Source: JBDHUJ01 sp039809105 (GTDB lineage: Bacteria; Patescibacteriota; Saccharimonadia; Saccharimonadales; UBA4665). Taken from it: 27,433 bases of DNA. The stretch spans positions 1 through 27,433 of the forward strand of contig JBDHUJ010000024.1 in assembly GCA_039809105.1 (NCBI GenBank). Direction: 5' to 3'. Positions 15,521 to 22,617 of the stretch are shown here, piece by piece. The position numbers and the translations under genes were made by a program. Each line of letters begins with the position of its first letter. Positions within the stretch are counted from its first letter, which is position 1. The notes beneath the pieces are model-generated. The model was not told the origin of the DNA. It saw nothing but the letters and a program-made list of their open reading frames with translations, and searched no databases.

Positions 15521-15949
15521 TTAGTGCTTTTGGTGGCGGCGCTTGAGGCTGGCGACTTGGAGGCGGACAGTGTGGCGGTCGACGAGTTGCTGGGCGTGTT
15601 CCAGGCTGACTTCGTCTTTTGCTTCGGCTAACAGTTTCTTGGCACGGTCGATGGCGGCCTGCGTTTCGGCTTCGCTGATTTCGTCGCTGCTATCCGCTTC
15701 GTCCACCAACACGCGGAGAGCGTTGTCGCTGACTTCGATGACACCGCCACTGGCGGCAAAATATTCACGCTGACTATCGTTATCTTTCGCTTCGCGGCGC
15801 ACGGCAATAACACCGGGCTTCAATACACTCACCAGCGGCATATGCTTTTCCAGCACACCGATTTCACCATCAAGTGTCGGCAGGGTGATTTCGTACGCAT
15901 CACCTTCGAACTTCGTCCCACTCAATGCCACCAACTGAAAATGAATCAT
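15521..15949 (-). CDS. atpC: ATP synthase F1 epsilon subunit
   Basis: The epsilon subunit of the F1 rotor stalk, 142 aa. The N-terminal beta-sandwich is clear (ALSGTKFEGDAYEITLPTLDGEIGVLEKHMPLVSVLKPG), followed by VIEVSDNALRVLVDEADSSDEI and a C-terminal helical hairpin (AAIDRAKKLLAEAKDEVSLEHAQQL) that in other bacteria can inhibit hydrolysis. It is the last gene of the operon. GGAGA about 8 nt before the ATG is its ribosome site and lies just outside the inverted-repeat arm of the preceding four-helix cassette. Confidence 0.95.
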   Translation of the reverse strand: MIHFQLVALSGTKFEGDAYEITLPTLDGEIGVLEKHMPLVSVLKPGVIAVRREAKDNDSQREYFAASGGVIEVSDNALRVLVDEADSSDEISEAETQAAIDRAKKLLAEAKDEVSLEHAQQLVDRHTVRLQVASLKRRHQKH

Positions 15950-15967
15950 CGCAAATCTCCGGTTCGT

Positions 15968-16446
15968 TTAGATAAAAGATAGGAGATATTAGATAGGAGA
16001 TATTTCATGACCGTAACCTCGTTGCCTTAATCAAGCCGACTACCAGCTTGTGGGCGCGCTCGCACTGAGCTTCAAGTTGCGTTGCACTTTCACCAGTAAG
16101 CAGCCCTACGTCCGACATTAGTTGTATGTGACTTGAAAGTTCTGTGAGCGATCCCCGGGACATGACATAGAAATGCAATTTATCCGCCGTAGTCGCACGT
16201 CCATATCCTTCGGCAATATTCGATGCTGCCGAGCTAGCAGCTCTTCGCATCTGTGAAGTCATACCGAATATTTCGTCCTTGGGGAAACTTTTAGTCGCCC
16301 CGTAGACAGCGCCATACAAGTTGCGGCATTCTTGCCAGGCAACGATATCCTTGAATGTCCGTATTTTAGGCAGTGCTACAACCGGCATATCTTTTATCTC
16401 TTATCTTTCGTCTCTTACTCTTATCTTATATCTACTATCTTTTTTC
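15968..16446 (-). mobile_element. Four-helix-bundle cassette 1, between atpD and atpC
   Basis: A gene flanked by degenerate A/G-rich arms in inverted orientation. The 5' side (minus strand, 16387-16444) has repeats such as AGATAAGAGATAAAAGATA. The 3' side (15968-16006) is its imperfect complement, read on the plus strand as AGATAAAAGATAGGAGATA. The cassette begins right after the atpD stop codon and ends before the atpC ribosome site. Mobility is inferred. Confidence 0.65.
16005..16388 (-). CDS. Four-helix-bundle protein (S23/IVP family) 1
   Basis: 127 aa with the S23-family signature: IRTFKDIVAWQECRNLYGAVY, KSFPKDEIFGMTSQMRRAA, SAASNIAEGYGR, then KLHFYVMSRGSLTELSSHIQL and a last helix LEAQCERAHKLVVGLIKATR. 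The family was first described from intervening sequences in 23S rRNA genes and includes the Avd accessory protein of diversity-generating retroelements; its molecular role is unknown. The start is the ATG at 16388, at the inner edge of the right arm, and the TGA stop lies at the left arm. The gene lies in the atp operon and is read with it but has no known link to ATP synthase. Confidence 0.9.
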   Translation of the reverse strand: MPVVALPKIRTFKDIVAWQECRNLYGAVYGATKSFPKDEIFGMTSQMRRAASSAASNIAEGYGRATTADKLHFYVMSRGSLTELSSHIQLMSDVGLLTGESATQLEAQCERAHKLVVGLIKATRLRS

Positions 16447-17856
16447 CTATTTCTTGGCGCCCTTTGCTGCTTTGACGACGTCTTCGACGGTGCCCTTCAG
16501 GTTGAAGGCAGTTTCCGGGATATCGTCGTATTTGCCGTCCAAAATCTCCTGGAAGCCCTTTATAGTATCGCTGAGTTTGACGTACTGGCCTGGGTTGTTG
16601 GTGAACTGCTCGGCCACGAAGAACGGCTGGCTAAAGAAGCGCTGTATACGGCGGGCACGGGCCACCAGCTGCTTGTCTTCCTCGCTCAGTTCCTCCATAC
16701 CAAGGATGGCGATGATGTCCTGCAAGTCCTTATAACGTTGCAACACACGCTGCACTTCGCGGGCAACCTTGTAGTGCTCTTCGCCGACGATTTCGGGGTC
16801 AAGAATAGTCGAAGTAGAGTCGAGTGGGTCCACAGCTGGGTAAATGCCGATTTCGGTCAGGGCACGGTTCAGCGAAATGGTCGAGTCCAAGTGAGCAAAG
16901 GTCGTTGCCGGAGCCGGGTCAGTAAGGTCGTCGGCCGGGACATACACTGCCTGCACGGAAGTAATAGAACCTTCACGGGTCGAGGTGATGCGCTCCTGCA
17001 GCTGACCCATTTCCTCGGCCAAATTTGGCTGGTAGCCCACAGCAGAAGGCAAGCGGCCAAGCAGAGCAGACACTTCGGCGCCAGCCTGGGTGTAGCGGAA
17101 AATGTTGTCGACGAACAGCAGCACGTCGGAACCATTATCACGGAAGTTCTCTGCAATAGTCAGACCAGAAAGTGCCACACGCAGACGAGCACCTGGCGGT
17201 TCATTCATCTGTCCAAAGACCAGGGACGTGTTCTTTATAACGCCCGATTCTTCCATTTCGTGATACAAGTCGTTACCTTCACGGGTACGCTCACCCACGC
17301 CAGCGAAGACCGAGTAACCACTGTGGAATTTGGCGATGTTGTTGATGAGCTCCTGGATGAGCACCGTCTTACCTACACCAGCACCACCGAACAGACCAGC
17401 CTTACCACCCTTAACCATCGGACAAATAAGGTCGATGACTTTGATGCCGGTTTCGAGGATTTCAATCGAACCGGATTGGTCGGTCAGCGCAGGAGGTGCA
17501 CGGTGAATCGGAGCGCGCTGCTTGAAGTTGCCGCCTTTGCCGTCAATCGGTTCTCCCGTAACACTGAACATGCGGCCAAGCGTTTCGTCGCCGACCGGCA
17601 CCGAAATAGCGGCGCCAGTATCGGCAACTTCTACGCCCCGGCTCAGGCCATCAGTTGATCCCAGTGATACGGCACGAACACTTGATTCACTCAGGTGCTG
17701 TGCGACCTCAAGCGTCAGCGTCTTACCATCGTGCTCGAGTTCTAGCGCGTTATAAATTGCCGGTAGGTTGCCTTCGCCGAACTCGATGTCAACCACGACG
17801 CCAACGACCTGCGTCACCTTTCCTGTCTTAGTTTTTTCTGCTGTTGCTTGTGCCAT
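16447..17856 (-). CDS. atpD: ATP synthase F1 beta subunit
   Basis: The catalytic subunit of F1, 469 aa, full length. Walker A GGAGVGKT is at 157-164, the catalytic-loop GERTREGNDLYHEM follows, and ALSGLTIAEN and the DELSEED-type segment MEELSEEDKQLVARARRIQRF near the C-terminus are intact. AAGGAG about 9 nt before the ATG at 17856 is its own ribosome site. The gene sits between the two four-helix cassettes; the TAG stop is followed at once by arm sequence of cassette 1. Confidence 0.98.
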   Translation of the reverse strand: MAQATAEKTKTGKVTQVVGVVVDIEFGEGNLPAIYNALELEHDGKTLTLEVAQHLSESSVRAVSLGSTDGLSRGVEVADTGAAISVPVGDETLGRMFSVTGEPIDGKGGNFKQRAPIHRAPPALTDQSGSIEILETGIKVIDLICPMVKGGKAGLFGGAGVGKTVLIQELINNIAKFHSGYSVFAGVGERTREGNDLYHEMEESGVIKNTSLVFGQMNEPPGARLRVALSGLTIAENFRDNGSDVLLFVDNIFRYTQAGAEVSALLGRLPSAVGYQPNLAEEMGQLQERITSTREGSITSVQAVYVPADDLTDPAPATTFAHLDSTISLNRALTEIGIYPAVDPLDSTSTILDPEIVGEEHYKVAREVQRVLQRYKDLQDIIAILGMEELSEEDKQLVARARRIQRFFSQPFFVAEQFTNNPGQYVKLSDTIKGFQEILDGKYDDIPETAFNLKGTVEDVVKAAKGAKK

Positions 17857-17875
17857 TATTGTTCTCCTTGGGTTC

Positions 17876-18345
17876 CTGTAGTATGTAGAATGCAGTATGG
17901 GATATGGGTCATGTTTTGCGAGCCCTTACTGCCTTTATTAAACCTGTTATCAGCTTGTGGGTGGTGATGGATTTTTCGGCCAGTTCACGGAATTGCAGCT
18001 CAGTAATATATTGCAAGTCTCGCGCAAGGATTAGCTGGTCTTGGACTTCCGTTAATGAACCTTGAGCCATTGTATAAAAATGAGCTTTGTCGCTAGCCGT
18101 ACGGCGCGAAAAACCCTCTGCGATATTTGAAGCCACCGAAATAGCAGCCCGTCGTAGCTGGTCCGCTAACGCATAACGCTCTTCAGCCGGAAAGCTCTTG
18201 ATTATTGAGTAAATACTGAGCCGTAACGCATGCGCCGATTTCCAGGCATCCAACTGCGTAAAACTAGTAATCTTCCCCTGCTGCGCCTTATCAGTCGCTT
18301 GCGACTGCCCCATACTACTTTCTACACGTCCCATACTACTACCCA
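17876..18345 (-). mobile_element. Four-helix-bundle cassette 2, between atpG and atpD
   Basis: The gene is flanked by inverted arms built from GTAGTATGGG-like units. The right arm (18308-18345, minus strand) contains AGTAGTATGGG twice. The left arm (17876-17912) reads TGTAGAATGCAGTATGGG on the plus strand, against TGTAGAAAGTAGTATGGG in the right arm: 16 of 18 identical, in inverted orientation. The atpG stop codon (TAG, 18339-18341) lies inside the right arm, and the atpD ribosome site starts just past the left arm. Confidence 0.7.
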
Positions 18346-18346
18346 T
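17909..18346 (-). CDS. Four-helix-bundle protein (S23/IVP family) 2
   Basis: S23-family signature ITSFTQLDAWKSAHALRLSIYSIIKSFP, RYALADQLRRAAISVASNIAEGFSRR, KAHFYTMAQGSLTEVQDQL and a final helix KSITTHKLITGLIKAVRARK. It is paralogous to the gene at 16005 but well diverged. Three in-frame ATGs (18364, 18346 and about 18313) could start it. The 18346 start translates the repeat arm into MGSSMGRVESSMG, while the 18364 start would overlap atpG more deeply. The conserved fold begins only at about ITSF, so the N-terminus is uncertain. The TGA stop is at the edge of the left arm. Confidence 0.85.
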   Translation of the reverse strand: MGSSMGRVESSMGQSQATDKAQQGKITSFTQLDAWKSAHALRLSIYSIIKSFPAEERYALADQLRRAAISVASNIAEGFSRRTASDKAHFYTMAQGSLTEVQDQLILARDLQYITELQFRELAEKSITTHKLITGLIKAVRARKT

Positions 18347-19205
18347 TAAGAGCCTCCGCTCCACCGGTTATTTCTGCCAATTCCTGGGTGATTGCAGCCT
18401 GGCGGGCAGTGTTCAGCTCTAGGGTGTAATCGTCTATCAGGTCTTTAGCATTGTCGGTGGCGTTTTTCATGGCGACCATACGCATAGCGTGCTCGCTAGC
18501 GATGGATTCCAGAAGTGCTTGCCACACTTGGGCTTCGATAAGCCGCGTAGCCGCTTGGTCGATGACCGTTTCGACATCCGGCTCGAAATTGCTGATAGTT
18601 TCGCTAGCCGGAGCACCTTCGACCGGCTGGGCAGGCAACAGCTGCAAGCTGCTGGCAATCTGCGTCACCGTAGATTTGAACTTGGTGTAGAGCACCATGA
18701 CCTCGTCGACTTCACCTGCTTTATACTGCTCGATGATGGTATTGAGCACCGGGCGGATGTCGTTAGCGGTCGGGTGGTCGCCAAAACCAGGGTAGGCTGC
18801 TTGCAGGTCTAGGCCGTGGATGCGGCGAACGAACTGCGCGCCTCGGTTACCGATGGCTATGACGTGGCTTTCGACCTTCGCTGCCTGGTCGGCCCTGAGG
18901 CCGTTCGTCAGCTGCTTAATAACGTTCGCGTTGTACGCACCAGCCAGACCGGAGTTGCTGGTAATGAGGATGTACAGACGGCTTTTAACTTCACGCTTTT
19001 CGAACAACGGCTGCTGGCTGACTTCGCTGATATTGCCGATGCGCGCCAGAAGCTCCAAGGCCAAAGCCGCATACGGTTCACTAGCCTGAGCATACTCCTG
19101 CGCACGGCGAAGCTTACTGGCGGCAACCAACTGCTGCGCCTGCGTAATCTGCCGCGTGTTCTTAATCGACTTAATCCGCCGCCGAAGTACAATAGTACTA
19201 GCCAT
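18339..19205 (-). CDS. atpG: ATP synthase F1 gamma subunit
   Basis: The central rotor shaft subunit, 288 aa, standard length. The N-terminal signature ASTIVLRRRIKSIKNTRQITQAQQLVAASKLRRAQ and the C-terminal helix ALLESIASEHAMRMVAMKNATDNAKDLIDDYTLELNTARQAAITQELAEITGGAEAL are typical. The last two codons (NG) and the stop appear to come from the arm of the inserted cassette. The ATG overlaps the end of orf97 by 8 nt, which suggests coupled translation. Confidence 0.97.
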   Translation of the reverse strand: MASTIVLRRRIKSIKNTRQITQAQQLVAASKLRRAQEYAQASEPYAALALELLARIGNISEVSQQPLFEKREVKSRLYILITSNSGLAGAYNANVIKQLTNGLRADQAAKVESHVIAIGNRGAQFVRRIHGLDLQAAYPGFGDHPTANDIRPVLNTIIEQYKAGEVDEVMVLYTKFKSTVTQIASSLQLLPAQPVEGAPASETISNFEPDVETVIDQAATRLIEAQVWQALLESIASEHAMRMVAMKNATDNAKDLIDDYTLELNTARQAAITQELAEITGGAEALNG

Positions 19206-19491
19206 TTAAAACTCCTGTGGTGCTGTCGAACCTCTGCGCAACTCTAGCTCGCAGCTCGTCTCGTGCCGCATCAAGCATAGGGTCGCCAGGTGCGTCTTCT
19301 GGCACTTCACCTGGCAATGGTTGCCTTAACAGGAACTCAATGCCTTCTGTAATTCCATCTTCTAATGAAACTTCCGTAAGCTGACGAACTACATCCTGCT
19401 CTATAAACCTCTTGGCGGCAAAACGAATAAGCTCCTTGTCCGAAGCCGACCTAAAGCTCCCACGGATAACTTCGTTGTTGTCGCCTGCCAT
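19198..19491 (-). CDS. Unrecognised 97-aa protein between atpA and atpG
   Basis: The start lies 1 nt after the atpA stop and the end overlaps the atpG start by 8 nt, so its expression is tied to both. The sequence is acidic and mostly helical (SDKELIRFAAKRFIEQDVVRQLTEV, GITEGIEFLLRQPLPG, DPMLDAARDELRARVAQRF), has no cysteine and no membrane span. It does not resemble any standard F1Fo subunit. Its position inside the alpha-gamma pair, normally adjacent, argues for a lineage-specific accessory or assembly factor, but that is inference only. Confidence 0.75.
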   Translation of the reverse strand: MAGDNNEVIRGSFRSASDKELIRFAAKRFIEQDVVRQLTEVSLEDGITEGIEFLLRQPLPGEVPEDAPGDPMLDAARDELRARVAQRFDSTTGVLNG

Positions 19492-19492
19492 G

Positions 19493-21034
19493 TTATTTAG
19501 CAGCCTTTACTTCGTATTGCTTGGCGATGTCTTTCGCGACTTTCAGAACAGCTTCGTTGTCTTTGTCCTCTGGCTTAGCGCCGGTGTTCAAAGTGTCGAT
19601 GAGTTTGGCGTGCTTGCTCTTCAGTTCGCGGAGGAGTGATTCGCGGGCAGCTTCGATTTTTTCGAGCGGTACGACGTCGAATGCGCCCTGAGTGGCGGCG
19701 TACAAGACTGAGTACATTTCCCAGATTGCGTACGGGCTGTACTGCGGCTGCTTGAGCAGCTCAGTCAGACGCTGACCACGCTCGATGGTGTGGCGGGTGT
19801 CGGCATCGAGGTCGGTAGAGAACTGGCTGAAGGCAGCGAGTTCACGGAATTGTGCGAGCGAGAGCTTCAGACCACCGCCGACTGCCTTGATAGCCTTGGT
19901 TTGAGCATCGCCACCCACACGGGATACGGATAGACCGACCGAAATAGCCGGGCGGATACCCTGGTAGAACAGGTTGGTTTCGAGGAAAATCTGACCATCG
20001 GTAATAGAAATGACGTTGGTCGGAATGTATGCCGAGATATCACCAGCCTGCGTTTCGATGATAGGCAGGGCAGTCAATGAACCGGCACCGAGGTCGTCAG
20101 AAAGTTTCGCAGCGCGCTCGAGCAAACGTGAGTGCAAGTAGAAGACGTCGCCAGGATACGCTTCGCGGCCCGGTGGACGGCGGAGCAGTAATGACATCTG
20201 GCGGTAGGCCTGGGCATGCTTGGTCAAGTCGTCGTAAATGATGAGCGCGTGTTGCTTGTTGTCGCGGAAGTATTCGCCCATGGCAGCGCCTGCGTAAGGA
20301 GCGAGGTAGAGCATAGCGGCAGGGTCGGACGGACCGGTGGCGACAATGATTGTCTGGTCCATCACACCTTCGCGCTTCAGACGTTCTTGCAGGGCTGCAA
20401 TCTTCGACAACTTCTGACCGATAGCGACATACACGTTGATGACGCCGGATTTCTGACGGGCCTGGTTAACCATAGTATCGACCGCGATGGCGGTCTTACC
20501 AGTCTGGCGGTCGCCGATAATCAGCTCGCGCTGGCCACGGCCGATAGGCACCATGGCGTCGATAGCCACGAGACCGGTCATAAGTGGTTCGTGCACGTGC
20601 TTACGGCTCAAAACGCCGGGAGCGGTCTTTTCGACCGGACTCTTCTGCTTGGTTTTGATAGGTTCACCGCCATCCAGCGCGTTGCCCAGCGGGTCGACCA
20701 CACGGCCGACCAGTTCCGGCCCGACCGGCACTTCCAGCACCTGGCCACTCAGGCGCACCGTGGCGCCAGCCGCGACTTGTGTCGCATCGCCGAGGATAAC
20801 GGCACCGATTTCGTCGGCCGCCAAGTTGAAGGCGAAAGCAGTGATTTTCTGACCACTCAGCCCGTCGATATCGAGCATTTCGTTATAGCCCGCCCCAGTC
20901 AGACCGTAAATCCAGGCAATGCCGTCGCCCACGCGGGTTACGACACCGACGCTCTCGATTTCGGGTCGGTTTTTAAGTTCTGCAATGGCCGCACGGATGT
21001 CGGCCGAAAGTTCGGTGATTGATAATTCAGCCAT
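19493..21034 (-). CDS. atpA: ATP synthase F1 alpha subunit
   Basis: The regulatory nucleotide-binding subunit of F1, 513 aa, full length. Walker A GDRQTGKT is at 174-181; VAIGQKLSKIAALQERL, the arginine-finger region AISVGLSVSRVGGDAQ and KLSLAQFRELAAFSQF are all present. It follows atpH by 3 nt and precedes orf97 by 1 nt, so the atpH-atpA-orf97-atpG stretch is uninterrupted. Confidence 0.98.
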   Translation of the reverse strand: MAELSITELSADIRAAIAELKNRPEIESVGVVTRVGDGIAWIYGLTGAGYNEMLDIDGLSGQKITAFAFNLAADEIGAVILGDATQVAAGATVRLSGQVLEVPVGPELVGRVVDPLGNALDGGEPIKTKQKSPVEKTAPGVLSRKHVHEPLMTGLVAIDAMVPIGRGQRELIIGDRQTGKTAIAVDTMVNQARQKSGVINVYVAIGQKLSKIAALQERLKREGVMDQTIIVATGPSDPAAMLYLAPYAGAAMGEYFRDNKQHALIIYDDLTKHAQAYRQMSLLLRRPPGREAYPGDVFYLHSRLLERAAKLSDDLGAGSLTALPIIETQAGDISAYIPTNVISITDGQIFLETNLFYQGIRPAISVGLSVSRVGGDAQTKAIKAVGGGLKLSLAQFRELAAFSQFSTDLDADTRHTIERGQRLTELLKQPQYSPYAIWEMYSVLYAATQGAFDVVPLEKIEAARESLLRELKSKHAKLIDTLNTGAKPEDKDNEAVLKVAKDIAKQYEVKAAK

Positions 21035-21037
21035 AGA

Positions 21038-21442
21038 TTATTCCTTTCCGGCTCCAGTTAACTGTTTGAATTTATTCAATTTTGCTTCGACGCTTAGGTC
21101 CAGCTGTTTGTCCGCCAGGCTTATCTGCACACCGCCGATGACGCTCGTGTCAGTGACCGGTGTAACGACAAGTTTCTTGGCGTTCGGGTATAGCTTTTTA
21201 ACCTGCGAGGCGATGTCTTGTTTGGTCGCTTCATCTAGTGGGTGAGCACTGCGCGCCAGCACTTCCACATACCCTTGTTCTGCCCAGTCGGCCTGCACAT
21301 CGCGCAGCAAGCTATCCAGCTCGCCGACGCGGCCTTCGGCCAGCAGATAGGCAGCGATTTCACGGGCGTATTCTTTCGAAATACCACTCGCAAGAGTTTT
21401 GTCTGCAATGGTAGTAGCAATACGGGTACGTGGGGTCTTCAT
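21038..21442 (-). CDS. atpH: ATP synthase F1 delta subunit (short)
   Basis: The peripheral-stalk subunit that joins b to the top of F1. At 134 aa it is shorter than the usual 170-180. The N-terminal region (KTLASGISKEYAREIAAYLLAEGRVGELDSLLRDV) and the C-terminal region (PVTDTSVIGGVQISLADKQLDLSVEAKLNKFKQLT) are recognisable. Some of the N-terminal helical bundle that binds alpha seems missing. The ATG at 21442 is the only good start; in-frame sequence further upstream runs toward the palindromic element. It lies between atpF and atpA, as in most operons. Confidence 0.92.
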   Translation of the reverse strand: MKTPRTRIATTIADKTLASGISKEYAREIAAYLLAEGRVGELDSLLRDVQADWAEQGYVEVLARSAHPLDEATKQDIASQVKKLYPNAKKLVVTPVTDTSVIGGVQISLADKQLDLSVEAKLNKFKQLTGAGKE

Positions 21443-21467
21443 CGCTCAGCTCCTAACTTCCAGGCTC

Positions 21468-21541
21468 CGTCATTCTGAGCGATAGCGAAGAATCTGTTTT
21501 TTCCATCAAGAACAGATCCTTCACATGCGTTCAGGATGACG
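21468..21541. repeat. Palindromic element between atpF and atpH
   Basis: Two 31-nt arms (24 of 31 complementary), starting CGTCATTCTGAGCG and ending CAGGATGACG, around a T-rich 12-nt loop. This is the same type as the elements at 9357 and 15421. It fills most of the 124-bp gap between atpF and atpH. Confidence 0.8.
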
Positions 21542-21566
21542 TGCAATTGGGAGTTCGGCGTCTTCA

Positions 21567-22094
21567 TTACGCAGCCTGCTCCTTCAGGGCTTTGTCTATA
21601 AGCTGCGCATCTTTCTTGGCATCGACTTTTTCGCCGATAATAGCTTCGGTGGCGTCGGAAATCAGACCGACCAGTTCGCCTTCGAGCTTCTTGCGAGCCC
21701 GTACGATTTCCTGAGCAGCCTTTTCTTCGGCACCTTTGACGATAGCATCGCCCTTGACGCGTGCTTTGTCTTCGGCTTCGCGAATAGTTGCACGAGCAGT
21801 ATCGTTCGCTTCGGCCACGATGCCATCGGCCTTGCTGCGGGCAGCGGCCAGTTCTTTGGTAATCTTCTTATCGAGTTCAGCGCGTTCTTTCTGCATTTCT
21901 TCGCCGAGTTTGACACCGGCTTCGATGCGGTCGCGGCGCTCGAGCAGGACCTTCAGAATCGGTTTGAACGCGAAGCGCTTCAGTACCAAAAAGACCAGCA
22001 CGAACGTAATGAGCTGTATGAGCAGCGCCTGTCCGTTTAGGCCGAGAGCCCCGATGCCCGAAGCACCTTCGTCGGCTGCAAAATATGTCAACAT
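21567..22094 (-). CDS. atpF: ATP synthase Fo b subunit
   Basis: A peripheral-stalk subunit, 175 aa. One N-terminal membrane helix (LLIQLITFVLVFLVLKRFAF, about residues 24-43) is followed by a long Ala/Glu/Lys-rich coiled coil (MQKERAELDKKITKELAAARSK...) typical of b. The ATG at 22094 (MLTYFAADEG) has AGGAG about 6 nt upstream and is preferred over an ATG at 22121 that lies in the inverted-repeat arm. Confidence 0.95.
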   Translation of the reverse strand: MLTYFAADEGASGIGALGLNGQALLIQLITFVLVFLVLKRFAFKPILKVLLERRDRIEAGVKLGEEMQKERAELDKKITKELAAARSKADGIVAEANDTARATIREAEDKARVKGDAIVKGAEEKAAQEIVRARKKLEGELVGLISDATEAIIGEKVDAKKDAQLIDKALKEQAA

Positions 22095-22106
22095 GGTAGC
22101 TCCTGT

Positions 22107-22195
22107 TGTAGTAGGTAGCATGCAGCATGGGGCATGGGACGAACTACGTTCGCCTGTTCTTCACCCATACTACTTTCTACATATCCCATACTACT
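22107..22195. repeat. Gene-less inverted repeat of the cassette-2 type, between atpE and atpF
   Basis: Two 32-nt arms, 22107-22138 and 22164-22195, flank a 25-nt core containing the hairpin CGAAC-TA-CGTTCG. The right arm has AGTAGTATGGG twice, as does the arm of cassette 2. The arms are 20 of 32 identical as inverted repeats, plus four G-U-compatible positions. It lies between the atpE stop and the atpF ribosome site. Confidence 0.75.
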
Positions 22196-22200
22196 CATTC

Positions 22201-22440
22201 CTACTTAACAATAAACGTTGATGCGAAGGCCAGCAGACCGAACAACTCCACGATAGCCACGAAGACCAATGCCTGGCCAAAGAACTTGGCAGCTTCTGGG
22301 TTGCGGCCAACGGCCTGCAGGTAGTTACCGCCGATGATACCGATACCGATAGCCGGGCCGATAAAACCGAACGCAATCATCAGGCCCTTGCCGATGATAT
22401 CGAGGTTGTTAGTTGCTTCTGCGAATAAAACTGGTGCCAT
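22201..22440 (-). CDS. atpE: ATP synthase Fo c subunit
   Basis: The rotor-ring proteolipid, 79 aa, two membrane helices joined by the polar loop GRNPEA (45-50). The ion-binding carboxylate is E65 in VAIVELFGLL. The residue after E65 is leucine and the Gln/Ser-Thr ligands of sodium-type rings are not evident, so proton coupling is likely. The glycine-rich first helix (GPAIGIGIIGG) is typical. The ring is assembled in multiple copies, so high expression relative to neighbours would be expected; the gene is bracketed on both sides by hairpin elements. Confidence 0.97.
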   Translation of the reverse strand: MAPVLFAEATNNLDIIGKGLMIAFGFIGPAIGIGIIGGNYLQAVGRNPEAAKFFGQALVFVAIVELFGLLAFASTFIVK

Positions 22441-22498
22441 TATTTTCTCCTAATTACTTATCACTTGTTTGAATCACTGAACGCTCATCACGTCCACT

Positions 22499-22583
22499 GT
22501 CATCTCGACCGGAGGCGCAGCCGGAGCGGAGAGATCCTCCTTGTCTTTCAAAGGAAGATTTCTCCACTTCGGTCGAAATGACA
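22499..22583. repeat. Palindromic element between atpB and atpE
   Basis: The left arm starts TGTCATCTCGACCGGAG and the right arm ends TTCGGTCGAAATGACA; inner parts also pair (GAGATCCTCCTT with AAGGAAGATTTC), with an extra GC-rich bulge on the left. It is a different sequence family from the TGTCATCCTGAA elements but the same design. It sits in the 177-bp gap between atpB and atpE. Confidence 0.75.
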
Positions 22584-22617
22584 CCGGCACGAGAGCTTGT
22601 GGCATATCGCACAAAAC

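Noticed and set aside
16321..17658. 445-codon plus-strand open frame
   Set aside because: It is antisense to atpD, has no promoter or ribosome site, and its composition is that of a complement of a strongly biased gene.
20216..21022. 268-codon plus-strand open frame
   Set aside because: Antisense to atpA over its conserved N-terminal region; a shadow of codon bias.
15421..22583. CRISPR array
   Set aside because: Repeats are inverted pairs at scattered sites, not regularly spaced direct repeats with unique spacers, and no cas gene is present.
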